From an uncultured Lachnospiraceae bacterium (lineage in GTDB: Bacteria; Bacillota; Clostridia; Lachnospirales; Lachnospiraceae): a stretch of DNA of 64,000 nucleotides. A program made the position numbers and the translations under genes. The stretch spans positions 121,156 to 185,155 of the forward strand of contig CAJTOO010000005.1 in NCBI GenBank assembly GCA_910577735.1, written 5' to 3'. Below are positions 26,935 to 35,771 of the stretch, piece after piece (within the stretch, counting starts at the first letter, position 1; every line of letters begins with the position of its first letter). The notes under the pieces were generated by a model. The model did no database searches and was not told the origin of the DNA. It worked only from the letters and a program-made list of their open reading frames with translations.

Positions 26935-28128
26935 ATGACCAGACGAGAAGAAAAGAGAAATCTGGAAACCATACCCGTTGGCTCTCTGGGGATGATTCCG
27001 CTGGAAGGCTGTATCAATCTGGGTAAAAAGGTCGATTACTATCTTGTAAAATGGCGTACTGAGCGAGAGAGTGAGCACAAGGATTCCCTCGCCTTTTCGG
27101 GTTATCAGCGCGACACTTATATTCTGGATGCCAAAGTACCGCGGTTTGGCTCCGGCGAAGCCAAAGGCGTGATCAAAGAATCTGTACGCGGAACAGATCT
27201 GTACCTTCTTGTAGATGTGGCTAATTACAGCCTGACCTACTCCCTCTGCGGACATGAGAACCACATGTCTCCGGACGATCATTATCAGGACTTAAAACGG
27301 ATTATCGCTGCTGTCGGCGGCAAGGCAAGACGAATCACCGTTATTATGCCCTTCCTTTATGAAAGCAGACAGCATAAAAGAACTGCCAGAGAATCTTTAG
27401 ACTGCGCTCTGGCACTCCAGGAAATGGTTAATATGGGCGTGGATAATATCATCACCTTTGATGCCCACGATCCCCGTGTGCAAAACGCCATTCCACTGCA
27501 CGGCTTTGAAACCGTTCAACCCGCCTATCAGTTTATCAAAGGACTGCTTGCCAATGTGCAGGATTTAAAAATCAATGCAGATCACATGATGGTCATCAGT
27601 CCGGATGAGGGCGGCATGAGCAGGGCTATCTATATTGCCAACGTGCTTGGGCTTGATATGGGTATGTTCTATAAGAGAAGAGATTATACCCGCATTGTAA
27701 ATGGCCGTAATCCGATTATTGCCCACGAATTTCTGGGGAGCAGCGTGGAGGGCAAGGATGTGATCATCATCGATGATATGATTTCTTCAGGTGAAAGCGT
27801 TCTGGAAGTTGCTGCAGCACTTAAGGACAGAAAAGCCAATCGTATTTTCGTCTTCTCCACCTTTGGACTATTCACTGCCGGACTTGCAGGCTTTGACAAA
27901 GCCTATGAAAAAGGTACAATACACAGAGTTCTGACCACAAATCTGATCTACCAGACGCCGGAACTTTTGAAGCGTGAATGGTATATCGACTGCGATATGA
28001 GTAAATATATTGCCTATATCATTGACACATTAAACCATGATACTTCCATCAGTGATCTGTTAAATCCTGTAGAACGTATTCAGGCATGTGTGGCAAGGTA
28101 TCATGCAGGAGAAACCGAGGGGGTATAA
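26935..28128 (+). CDS. prs: Ribose-phosphate pyrophosphokinase, long form
   Basis: Makes PRPP for nucleotide, His and Trp synthesis. At 397 residues it is about 80 longer than the classical enzyme (about 315). The additions include an N-terminal extension and a C-terminal tail. Core motifs are present: FDAHDPRVQN (metal/ATP region), VISPDEGG, and the PRPP-binding loop VIIIDDMISSGES. ATG 26935 with AGTGAGG is chosen over the GTG at 26923 that overlaps the loader gene. It begins eight bases after the loader stop, so it probably shares the transcript. Confidence 0.9.
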   Translation: MTRREEKRNLETIPVGSLGMIPLEGCINLGKKVDYYLVKWRTERESEHKDSLAFSGYQRDTYILDAKVPRFGSGEAKGVIKESVRGTDLYLLVDVANYSLTYSLCGHENHMSPDDHYQDLKRIIAAVGGKARRITVIMPFLYESRQHKRTARESLDCALALQEMVNMGVDNIITFDAHDPRVQNAIPLHGFETVQPAYQFIKGLLANVQDLKINADHMMVISPDEGGMSRAIYIANVLGLDMGMFYKRRDYTRIVNGRNPIIAHEFLGSSVEGKDVIIIDDMISSGESVLEVAAALKDRKANRIFVFSTFGLFTAGLAGFDKAYEKGTIHRVLTTNLIYQTPELLKREWYIDCDMSKYIAYIIDTLNHDTSISDLLNPVERIQACVARYHAGETEGV

Positions 28129-28143
28129 TACCTCTCGGTTTCT
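28111..28143 (+). terminator. Hairpin at the end of prs
   Basis: GAAACCGAG and CTCGGTTTC arms surround the prs stop codon. There is no good T-run, so termination may be weak or act in both directions. Confidence 0.5.
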
Positions 28144-28176
28144 CAGGTTATATCATATCCGTCCCCATTTTACTTC

Positions 28177-28617
28177 TTAAAACATCCCAAATATTTTGTC
28201 ATTGAATGATTTGTATATGGTATCGTAGTCTGTATATGCAAGCTGCCTGCTGTTCTTAAACCTTTTTCTCCATTCATCACGGATTGCATCTGCCAGAATG
28301 ACTGCACATGCACTCTGCGTTAACAGGATGGCCGGAAATATATAATAAATCATAAAGCAGTTGATATCAACCTGTTTGCGGGAAGAAATCTTCCCTCTTT
28401 TGGAAAACAGGCTCTCTGCCACATCCGCAAATAAGCCCGCGAGCTTTTCTGCTTCAGCCGTCTGATCCCCGGCCTCTTCCACAGCCTCTGTCATTTCCAG
28501 AAGAACGTCCCCGTGCCTTTCACGAAACTCTGTCATCCACTTCTCATAGGACGCCTTTTTGACACCGTCTGTCATAGGATACATTTTATCAAACATTTTT
28601 TCTACACGTTCCTGCAT
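28177..28617 (-). CDS. Uncharacterised protein with one membrane segment
   Basis: Protein of about 146 residues. The first ~95 residues are charged and helical; one hydrophobic stretch near 98-122 (FMIYYIFPAILLTQSACAVILA) is followed by a basic tail. The ATG at 28617 has GGAGGA five bases before it, better than the ATG at 28629. The family is not recognised. It is convergent with prs and divergent from queT. Confidence 0.65.
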   Translation of the reverse strand: MQERVEKMFDKMYPMTDGVKKASYEKWMTEFRERHGDVLLEMTEAVEEAGDQTAEAEKLAGLFADVAESLFSKRGKISSRKQVDINCFMIYYIFPAILLTQSACAVILADAIRDEWRKRFKNSRQLAYTDYDTIYKSFNDKIFGMF

Positions 28618-28708
28618 GTCTTCCTCCATCCTGCAATTGCAATCAATTTCTTTCCACCTATTTTATAAAGCTTCCATAACAATCTCTCAAAATAATGTCT
28701 TCCACCGC

Positions 28709-28736
28709 TTGACTTTTCATGATTTCTCTGTATAAT
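28709..28736 (+). promoter_or_regulatory. Promoter of the preQ1 riboswitch / queT transcript
   Basis: TTGACT, a 16-base spacer and TATAAT. Transcription would start near 28743, giving a leader of about 100 bases that contains the riboswitch. Confidence 0.8.
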
Positions 28737-28791
28737 AAATGTTCGGGAATTTCCATATTTCTATAAAACCAAGGTCTAAACTATAACGACC

Positions 28792-28834
28792 CGAGTGTTC
28801 GAGACCTTCCACTCGTAAAACAAAACTAAAGGAG
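28792..28834 (+). ncRNA. PreQ1-I riboswitch
   Basis: CGAGTG and CACTCG form the P1 stem around a 12-base loop beginning TTC. The stem is followed by an A-rich tail, TAAAACAAAACTAAAGGAG. The loop CCTT can pair with the AAGG of the tail, which is also the ribosome site of queT. Stem, loop and A-rich pseudoknot tail match the preQ1-I class, and the downstream gene is a queuosine-precursor transporter. Ligand binding should hide the ribosome site. Confidence 0.82.
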
Positions 28835-28843
28835 AACAAAATC

Positions 28844-29389
28844 ATGAAAAACAAAGCAACCGCTGTTTCCGCAGGAACAGTCATTTCACCGACCCTGTCT
28901 TTGGTCCAGGCGGCCATGATCGCCGCCATCTACGTTGTGCTCACCTTCATAGCCAACGCCTTCGGCCTTGCCAACTATGCTATTCAAATCCGTTTCTCAG
29001 AAGCGCTCACCATCCTGCCTTTCTTTACCCCGGCTGCGATACCCGGTCTCTTTATCGGCTGTCTGCTCAGCAACATACTGACAGGTTGCGCCCTGCCGGA
29101 TATTATATTTGGCAGTCTGGCAACGCTGATCGGCGCTGTCGGCACCTTTGCCCTGCGCAGATGGAAGTGGTGTGCGCCAATATGTCCGATTATCGCCAAT
29201 ATGATCATTGTCCCCCTGATTCTGATCTATGGATACGGGCTGCTGATTGAGGGGATGAGTACTCTGCAGTGCTTTGGGTATTATTGTCTTACCGTAGGTG
29301 CCGGAGAAGTAATCTCCTGCGGTATACTTGGTATGATTCTGCTTACCGCACTGCAAAAATATCAGGGCAAAATATTCGGCATTCATTGA
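28844..29389 (+). CDS. queT: Queuosine precursor transporter QueT
   Basis: Membrane protein of 181 residues with about five or six hydrophobic segments, the substrate-binding (S) component of an energy-coupling-factor transporter for preQ1/preQ0. Family-like features include QIRFSEALTILPFFTPAAIPG and GCLLSNILTGC. Its ribosome site lies inside the preQ1-I riboswitch. The ECF ATPase module is not in the window. Confidence 0.92.
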   Translation: MKNKATAVSAGTVISPTLSLVQAAMIAAIYVVLTFIANAFGLANYAIQIRFSEALTILPFFTPAAIPGLFIGCLLSNILTGCALPDIIFGSLATLIGAVGTFALRRWKWCAPICPIIANMIIVPLILIYGYGLLIEGMSTLQCFGYYCLTVGAGEVISCGILGMILLTALQKYQGKIFGIH

Positions 29390-29403
29390 TTTCCGTACTG
29401 ATA

Positions 29404-30123
29404 TTATCTGAATTTACAAAATCTATGTAAGATACGCTCCACTAGCTTTTCACTCTGTGGCAGGAAAAATCCTGCCACAGGTCCTACTAGACACGCACAG
29501 ACGATTGTGCCAATTCCAAAGGAACCTCCCAGTATAAATCCCACTACCACAAAAGATACATCCACTATGATTCTCACAATGCCGAACTTTTTATGGGATT
29601 TCTCACTGATTACTAACGCTGCCAGGTCATTGGGCCCCGTTCCGGCATCCGATTTGATAACAATGGTCATGCCGAAGGCCAGAATCACACAACCAAGAGC
29701 AAGCAACGGTAACTTAAACCACAAGGTTCTTTCCTGCGCAAACAGGAAAGACAGCAGTCTGGTAAAGAAATCAATAATCGGTCCGCCGCATACCATGCAG
29801 AGGACAGTCCCAATCTTAATATAACTTCTGTCCACAATCAGAAGCACCAGAATGATCAGGAAACAAATCGCAATATGGGTATATCCATGGGTCAGTACAA
29901 CTGACCCGGTCAATACAACTGGCCAGGTCAATACAAGTGGCCCGGTTAATATACCTCCCCCAGTCACGCTGCTGATTGTGCGGAAAATCCCCTGCACCAA
30001 CACATTAAAGGGATCTGCTCCCAGATTGGTCAGCAAAAACAGCGTCACTCCCAGGTGCGCTATTGTCAGCCCCACCAGTAAAATTACCACTCGAATCATG
30101 ATTTCCTTAATACTTCGCTTCAT
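29404..30123 (-). CDS. YczE/YyaS/YitT-type integral membrane protein with internal repeat
   Basis: Membrane protein of 239 residues with about six hydrophobic segments. The KSDAGTGPNDLAALVIS segment and the N-terminal LGVTLFLLTNLGADPFNVL segment are typical of the family. Its function is unknown. An 18-base in-frame repeat adds hexapeptide units rich in L, T and V (near residues 57-77) between the first and second membrane segments. The start at 30123 has GAAGGAAG six bases upstream; the frame to 30162 overlaps the HAD gene's end. It is the last gene of a five-gene minus-strand unit. Confidence 0.8.
   Translation of the reverse strand: MKRSIKEIMIRVVILLVGLTIAHLGVTLFLLTNLGADPFNVLVQGIFRTISSVTGGGILTGPLVLTWPVVLTGSVVLTHGYTHIAICFLIILVLLIVDRSYIKIGTVLCMVCGGPIIDFFTRLLSFLFAQERTLWFKLPLLALGCVILAFGMTIVIKSDAGTGPNDLAALVISEKSHKKFGIVRIIVDVSFVVVGFILGGSFGIGTIVCACLVGPVAGFFLPQSEKLVERILHRFCKFR
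29891..29950 (+). repeat. 18-bp in-frame minisatellite
   Basis: Units begin at 29891, 29909, 29927 and, degenerate, 29945, each resembling GTCAATACAACTGGCCAG. They lie inside the YczE-type gene and keep its frame, so copy-number change would only lengthen or shorten a loop. Confidence 0.8.
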
Positions 30124-30163
30124 ATCAGCTTCCTTCTCATTTTGTTTCACTATACTATACAAA

Positions 30164-30844
30164 TTATGTAAAACTGCCGCGCCTATGAATTTCTTCCAGA
30201 TAATCTTTCACCAGCAGAAGATCATCCAGCACAACAATACTCTTCTGCAGCATCTCCTCTGTTGCCGGAAGCATATCAGGAACCATGATTGGTTTCATCC
30301 CGGCACTGTACGACGAGCGGATCCCATTATAAGAATCCTCTATGGCATACGCCTGACCCGGATTAACTCCCAGCTTTTCACAGGTCATCAGATAAATATC
30401 CGGCTCCGGTTTGCTCCGTTTGAGCTGATCCCCTCCCATCACCACCTTAAAGTACTCATATAATCCCGCCTGCTTCAATTCGCCAGTCACAACTTCCAGA
30501 CGAGTGGAAGAAGCTACCGCAGTAGGAATCTCCCGCTCTTTCAGATACTCCAAAAGTTCCCGTACCCCCTTTTTAACAGGCAGACCATTGCGGTTCACAT
30601 CTTCATGAAACAGGACTGAGGCTTCTTTTCTAAACTCCTCAAAAGGAAAATCCTGCCCATAATGATCCAGCACAACCTCTTTTGTCTTCTCAGCATTGGT
30701 ACCGATACAAGGCATGAAAACTTCTTCAATCCCCTGTATACCATACTTTTCGCTGACTTTTTCCCAGCAGACAAGAACCAGCCTCTCACTGTCAAAGATA
30801 ACCCCGTCCATATCAAAAATCACTGCATCCATATATTGATTCAT
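30164..30844 (-). CDS. HAD-superfamily hydrolase (beta-phosphoglucomutase-like)
   Basis: Phosphatase or phosphomutase of 226 residues. HAD motif I is FDMDGVIFDSE (nucleophile and acid/base Asp), motif II is VASSTRLEVV, motif III is a Lys in KRSKPEPD, and motif IV is EDSYNGIRS. A helical cap lies between motifs I and II. Family members act on hexose phosphates or related small phosphates; the substrate is not deducible. AGGGAGGG precedes the ATG. Confidence 0.88.
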   Translation of the reverse strand: MNQYMDAVIFDMDGVIFDSERLVLVCWEKVSEKYGIQGIEEVFMPCIGTNAEKTKEVVLDHYGQDFPFEEFRKEASVLFHEDVNRNGLPVKKGVRELLEYLKEREIPTAVASSTRLEVVTGELKQAGLYEYFKVVMGGDQLKRSKPEPDIYLMTCEKLGVNPGQAYAIEDSYNGIRSSYSAGMKPIMVPDMLPATEEMLQKSIVVLDDLLLVKDYLEEIHRRGSFT

Positions 30845-30868
30845 TTTACCCTCCCTGCATCTGACCTC

Positions 30869-33409
30869 TTATTCTTTCCTGATATAGGCCACAAATTGAT
30901 TCCCGTTCTCATTCAGCCACTCTGTAGAATCGTTCATGCCTCTCTTCTCCAGTGTCCCCTCCACCGGATCCATGACTACAATATTAAGTTCGTTGAATCC
31001 CACAATCAATACTGCATTACCGTCTTCCAGATTGGCTAATACAGGAATATCCTTGTTCACGTAATACAACACAGCATCCAGACTGCACCCTGACAAATCC
31101 AGTATGGTACATTCCTGCAGATCATTTCTCAGGATATCAAATACCCTGTCTCCACGATTCAAAAGCCGTTGTGTATTCCTGGAAATACCCTCAAAGCGCA
31201 GAATAGTGTCCAGACAAACGGCCAGGGATCCTTTTGTTTCCGTGACCTTATCTTCCGTGATTGCCATAATCTGATTACGGCTGCTCCTGGTCTCACGGCG
31301 CCAAATATAGTCACCGTCATCGTCTACTACCACGCCTGCTGCACGGTAAGCAAGATCCACCGCTTTACCGGGATTCACATAGATACCCTCTATCCCATTC
31401 TTACCATACACATAAAAGCGAGGCTCCATCACATCTGTTCCTGGTGTCCTGACGGCTCGATCACCCTCAAAGAGCACCTCCTTAGGGGACAGACGCAGCA
31501 TTGACTTACCATCTATTTCATTCTTTACGACAATCTGACAAATGGTCTCATAGGCCTCCGTAGTCACATAGCCTATGGTATTACTGCCTGTCTTTACCTC
31601 CTCTGTACTCATGATCTGATCATCCGAGACCGCCTCATAACTGCCGCTTTCCTCATCAAATACTACCCTTGACAGATTAAGCTGGTTCTCCTGAATCTCG
31701 CTGCCCACCACAAAGACATTATCTTTATGGTATGTCTTGAGCACATCGCCTTCATCACTCTGTATCCGCAGTTCATACATAGGAAACGTGGTGATGCCGG
31801 TATAGTTCACCAAAACATCATTTTTTTTCGCGAGACCGTAAATCAAATCCTCATCCATAAACCCAAGTACCGAAATATATTCGTCGGCACCAGCATCAAT
31901 CTGTGTCTGCGTCTGTGTGCTCAGGTTCATCAATACCAATCTGGTACCAGCGTAAAGATCGCTCCCTTCCTGCCACACCAACATCTTATTGGAGTCTGAC
32001 ACATGATAACCGCCCTCCCGAAGCCCGGTGACTACAGACTGACAGGCAAGTGTTTCAAGATTCACTCCATAGACTGTCCCATCTATCATGAAATAATAGA
32101 TGCCATTCCTATTTATATAGGAAAGCTTGTCAATATCCGTTTTTAATAGTTCATAAGATTTATCATAAGGAATATAGAGCCGCTCTTCCACGGTATTGGT
32201 CATGCTGTTATAGCCGTACACTGCCACACCGACATTCCCTTCATGGCGTCCTCTGTTCATATAGCCATAGACAAGAAACGCAATATTACCTGTCTCATCC
32301 ACACCCAGTACCTGAATATCATGTCTGTTATAAGCGCTGCGTTCATCCAGCAGCTTATCTACATTCCCATAGAAACTAAAGAGCCTGGCCAGTTTGTTAT
32401 CCGTCACATTATAGCTGTAAAGCTTGTCTGCCACCGTAAAGGCCAGGACATTGCCTCCGTCACTCTCATGGAGCGTTACCTGATCACCCGTAATACCAAG
32501 CACTATCTTATCATTAACATAGACATCCGCCTCTTCATCGAATATCTGCTCCATATCTCTCTCATAATCCAGCAGATACATTCTCTCCGGTGTATACCGA
32601 ATCCTGTAATATTCTCTGATCCGATAATAATTTGTCTCCCTGCCATCCTTGATGCTGGCTATATACTCCAAAACAAAAGAGCCTGTCTGTTCTGCCAGCT
32701 CCTTGATTAAAATTCTGGGTTCCGTCGCCTTACGAACCGATAAATCTCCCCATGTCACCTGGGCAAAGCTGGAGTGTATGGTTACCTTATGAAAAGTGGT
32801 ATTATCCCCCTCCGCATTGGATTCCAGATATTTGGTCAGTTCCGCCGCCTGTTCCTTATCAAAGGTACGCTCATGAAAATCCAGAATATAATCCAGCTTC
32901 TCCTGTACATGCAGGGAATCACTCATGATCATCCTGGAATAATAACGTATCGTTTCCGCTCCCTGCGGTGTGATCAAAAATACCAGCATATACTCTGTAT
33001 CATTCTCAATCAGATCTTTCAGGGTAATCTCAAAACTGATAGCATCCTCAACCTGTTCATAACTATCAACCTGTGTATTCTCTACAAGACGTTCACCGTC
33101 AGGGCTTCGTACCTCGAAAGCAATCTCTGAGATTTCCCTGCCATATGTGTCTATCCGTACATTCACTTTTCTGTTGTTTTCCACCGGCTGTAGTGTGTCA
33201 CGGATATATGCCGTTTTCATACTGTCTGTATAACCGTGCAGACTATTAACCCTGTGTCCGTCCACAAACATGGACACCACAGGGTATGTCGCCTCACCCA
33301 TTTCAGTTGTCATATCGGTGTTCCCCTGATTCATCACTGTACTTAAAATCATCAGTGCCAGCGTAAAAATAACCCCTAAGAGAACACCCTTTATGATCGC
33401 TCTTTTCAT
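30869..33409 (-). CDS. Large membrane-anchored extracytoplasmic protein with degenerate C39-like domain
   Basis: Protein of 846 residues with an N-terminal anchor (about 8-25) and otherwise hydrophilic, so it probably sits outside the membrane. Residues about 290-620 are rich in repeated beta-strand patterns (e.g. YSYNVTDNKLARLFSFYG) and could form a beta-propeller. The last ~120 residues resemble a papain-like C39 peptidase fold. A Cys lies at 732 (AVCLDTILRFEG), there is a VLYYVNKDIPVLA segment, and a MDP Asp lies at 814. The position normally held by His is Asn798 (DGNAVLIVGF), so it may be a non-catalytic relative. It starts 18 bases after the methyltransferase gene. Function is unknown. 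Confidence 0.75.
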   Translation of the reverse strand: MKRAIIKGVLLGVIFTLALMILSTVMNQGNTDMTTEMGEATYPVVSMFVDGHRVNSLHGYTDSMKTAYIRDTLQPVENNRKVNVRIDTYGREISEIAFEVRSPDGERLVENTQVDSYEQVEDAISFEITLKDLIENDTEYMLVFLITPQGAETIRYYSRMIMSDSLHVQEKLDYILDFHERTFDKEQAAELTKYLESNAEGDNTTFHKVTIHSSFAQVTWGDLSVRKATEPRILIKELAEQTGSFVLEYIASIKDGRETNYYRIREYYRIRYTPERMYLLDYERDMEQIFDEEADVYVNDKIVLGITGDQVTLHESDGGNVLAFTVADKLYSYNVTDNKLARLFSFYGNVDKLLDERSAYNRHDIQVLGVDETGNIAFLVYGYMNRGRHEGNVGVAVYGYNSMTNTVEERLYIPYDKSYELLKTDIDKLSYINRNGIYYFMIDGTVYGVNLETLACQSVVTGLREGGYHVSDSNKMLVWQEGSDLYAGTRLVLMNLSTQTQTQIDAGADEYISVLGFMDEDLIYGLAKKNDVLVNYTGITTFPMYELRIQSDEGDVLKTYHKDNVFVVGSEIQENQLNLSRVVFDEESGSYEAVSDDQIMSTEEVKTGSNTIGYVTTEAYETICQIVVKNEIDGKSMLRLSPKEVLFEGDRAVRTPGTDVMEPRFYVYGKNGIEGIYVNPGKAVDLAYRAAGVVVDDDGDYIWRRETRSSRNQIMAITEDKVTETKGSLAVCLDTILRFEGISRNTQRLLNRGDRVFDILRNDLQECTILDLSGCSLDAVLYYVNKDIPVLANLEDGNAVLIVGFNELNIVVMDPVEGTLEKRGMNDSTEWLNENGNQFVAYIRKE

Positions 33410-33427
33410 ATATCTATGATTCCTCTG

Positions 33428-34630
33428 TCAAACTCTGCCTTCGTCTCCTTTTGCCAATAACTTAAGCAGGGTTGGCTCTATCTGTAAATACTCTGCAAGG
33501 TGGATCACTTCCTCCATCCTTTGCTGCATCTTTCCCGCTTCCTTCGCGGATCGCCTGACTGCTCTGATCAGCAGATTTTTCGGCGTATGCTCCATATCAA
33601 TAAACTCGAGGATACTTGTTTCATATCCTTGTGCTTCCAGCAATTCTGCGCGGACTGCGTCTGTAATCAGTGCCGACATACGCTCTTTGATAATACCATA
33701 TCGCAGGACAGATGCCAATTCTTTATTGCAAATCTGCCTGTTGACCTCGTGCTGACAACAAGGAACCGACAAAATCACTTTCACATTCCACCGGACTGCC
33801 TTTAAAAGTGCATAGTCTGTGGCTGTATCACAGGCATGCAGGGTCACCACCATATCCACCCTGCCCTTCATCTCATAATCCGCAATATCCCCTTTCAAAA
33901 AGGAAAGCTTTTCATAGCCATATTTCCCGGCCAGCCGGCTGCAGTTTATAATCACATCTTCTTTCAGGTCAAGTCCTGTAATCTCCACATCATATTCTTG
34001 CAAACAATGCAGATAATAGTACATTGCAAAAGTCAGATATGACTTGCCGCATCCAAAATCCAAAATCCGCACAGTCTCCTCTTTAGGAAGTGTGGGCAAA
34101 ATATCCTCTATAAATTCCAAAAACCGATTAATCTGCCTGAACTTATCATAGCGGGCACGCACAATCTTGCCGTCCGCTGTCTGTATCCCCAAGTCTATCA
34201 GAAAAGGAACTGGTATCCCTTCCTCCAGGATATAGCGCTTTACCCGATTATGGGACATCTGCATCTTCCGTACTTCCTCTGCCTGTTCCACATCCTTCGG
34301 CGTCTGCTTTCTGCGCACAGTCATCTTCCCTTTCTTGCTGACTAACACCACCGCCCGACAGGTCTTATGTTCCACCTCACATTGTCTGAACTCCTGCGTA
34401 ACTTTCTCCTCTATGCGGTCAATCATGGAACTTCCTTCATAATTTTCATGGAAAACTTTGGTTCCCTGATATACTGTCTCCTGGAAAACAATCTTTTCCC
34501 GCACCAGAACAGGTCGTATTTTTATCTTAAAAGGCGAAGCTTCTCCCTTATTCCTGGGATTGCTCAATATGATCTGATAGAGTCCGCTATCCACGGTATC
34601 CTGCAAAAGCGCCTTAAACTGCTCGTTCAT
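33428..34630 (-). CDS. Class I SAM-dependent methyltransferase
   Basis: Protein of 400 residues. An N-terminal ~150-residue region of unknown fold precedes a methyltransferase domain with the SAM-binding motif ILDFGCGKSYLTF, LDLKEDVI and a catalytic-region LHACDTATDYAL. A SVPCCQHE segment resembles that of RNA- or small-molecule-modifying enzymes of the Methyltransf_32 type. The substrate is unknown. AGAGGA lies seven bases before the ATG. It sits within a minus-strand operon. Confidence 0.85.
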   Translation of the reverse strand: MNEQFKALLQDTVDSGLYQIILSNPRNKGEASPFKIKIRPVLVREKIVFQETVYQGTKVFHENYEGSSMIDRIEEKVTQEFRQCEVEHKTCRAVVLVSKKGKMTVRRKQTPKDVEQAEEVRKMQMSHNRVKRYILEEGIPVPFLIDLGIQTADGKIVRARYDKFRQINRFLEFIEDILPTLPKEETVRILDFGCGKSYLTFAMYYYLHCLQEYDVEITGLDLKEDVIINCSRLAGKYGYEKLSFLKGDIADYEMKGRVDMVVTLHACDTATDYALLKAVRWNVKVILSVPCCQHEVNRQICNKELASVLRYGIIKERMSALITDAVRAELLEAQGYETSILEFIDMEHTPKNLLIRAVRRSAKEAGKMQQRMEEVIHLAEYLQIEPTLLKLLAKGDEGRV

Positions 34631-34696
34631 CCTTCAAGTCCTCTGATTTTGTTTACACTATGTCTCTATTTTAATCAGATTATTGTAAAACCACAA

Positions 34697-35122
34697 CTAA
34701 AATTTTAAAATCCCATTACGGTTGGAATGGCGCTTCCTGTAAATTTCATAACTTAAGAGCACCTGTACAAACTCCGTTACCCTGTCCCAGTCTTTCTCCG
34801 GCAGGGCTTTGGCCTGCGCGCTCATAACCTCCCCTGACATACCTTCATCGTCTGGCTCATTCATTTCCATCTTTTTCATCTTATCTACGATAACCTGTGT
34901 GAGGCGGTATATCTGCCATCTGTCCGGGTATTCATCATAAATCATACTTCCCTCATAGTCCAGACGATCCAAGGTCTCCACAATGACTTTCTGATATTTT
35001 TTTGCTTCCAAAGGATACATCTGCTGTAAATATTCCAGATCTCTCGTCACCGTATCTTCTTCCTGATAATACAGCGGCAGCGGATATGCCATATAAAAAG
35101 GTAAAATTCTCGATTGATTCAT
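34697..35122 (-). CDS. Uncharacterised conserved-looking protein
   Basis: Protein of about 141 residues beginning MNQSRILPFYMAYPLPLYY, largely helical and acidic, with no membrane segment or Cys pairs. The start at 35122 is chosen for TGGAG seven bases upstream; the frame to 35194 is longer without support. It heads the minus-strand run with the methyltransferase and the 846-residue protein. No family or function is recognised. Confidence 0.7.
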   Translation of the reverse strand: MNQSRILPFYMAYPLPLYYQEEDTVTRDLEYLQQMYPLEAKKYQKVIVETLDRLDYEGSMIYDEYPDRWQIYRLTQVIVDKMKKMEMNEPDDEGMSGEVMSAQAKALPEKDWDRVTEFVQVLLSYEIYRKRHSNRNGILKF

Positions 35123-35216
35123 ACTGCGCTCCATTCTGTGCATATATTTATACACAGTTTTACATTGTCTTACCTTATCATATGCGCCGGGCACTGAATT
35201 GTTTTGCCCTAAGGTA

Positions 35217-35256
35217 AATTCCTTCGGAATTAACCTTACGAGTTCCGCTTCGCGGA
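35217..35256 (+). repeat. Twin-hairpin intergenic element, single copy
   Basis: Hairpin A (AATTCC-TTC-GGAATT), the linker AACCTTACGAG, and hairpin B (TCCGC-TTC-GCGGA). Order and linker match the array at 53.05-53.29 kb. It lies between the atp operon end and the next gene. Confidence 0.8.
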
Positions 35257-35267
35257 CTCACTTAACG

Positions 35268-35300
35268 AAATAAGGGAACGGTTTTCTTCCGTTCCCTCAT
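35268..35300 (-). terminator. Terminator of the atp operon
   Basis: On the minus strand GAGGGAACGG and CCGTTCCCTT flank a seven-base loop and are followed by ATTTCGTT, a modest T-run. Confidence 0.6.
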
Positions 35301-35320
35301 TCCTTGTATTACACTTTTAT

Positions 35321-35728
35321 TTAATCATTCACCACTTCAATTCTTGCAACTGCACGTTTTAAAGCCATTTCTGCCCTTCTCATGTCTGTTCCCGGTGCAT
35401 GTTCACGGATTCTCTCCTCGGCACGTGATTTTGACTCCTCCGCACGTGTAATGTCAATCTCACCCGGCCATTCTATGATTTCTGCAAGAATCGTAACCTT
35501 ATCAGGAAGAACTTCACTAAACCCTGCATGCAGTGCTGCCTCCTTCACCTCATCCCCTCTGGTAATCGTGAGGATTCCGGGTGCAACAATCATAGTCATC
35601 GGAATATGATCTTTGTAGATACCGACTTCACCTTCGACTGTATTGAATTCTACCATGGACACTTCTTCCTCATAGAATACCCTGTCCGGTGTAATGATCT
35701 TTAAAATAAAGTTTCTATCATCAGCCAT
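35321..35728 (-). CDS. atpC: ATP synthase F1 subunit epsilon
   Basis: Central-stalk subunit of 135 residues that couples rotation and can inhibit hydrolysis. The N-terminal beta-sandwich begins FILKIITPDRVFYEEEV with VEGEVGIYKDHIPM, and a C-terminal helical pair is rich in Arg/Glu. It is the last gene of the operon, 43 bases after atpD. Confidence 0.95.
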   Translation of the reverse strand: MADDRNFILKIITPDRVFYEEEVSMVEFNTVEGEVGIYKDHIPMTMIVAPGILTITRGDEVKEAALHAGFSEVLPDKVTILAEIIEWPGEIDITRAEESKSRAEERIREHAPGTDMRRAEMALKRAVARIEVVND

Positions 35729-35771
35729 ATCCTACCTGCTTTCCTATATGTTCCAACTCCTACATGCCTGA

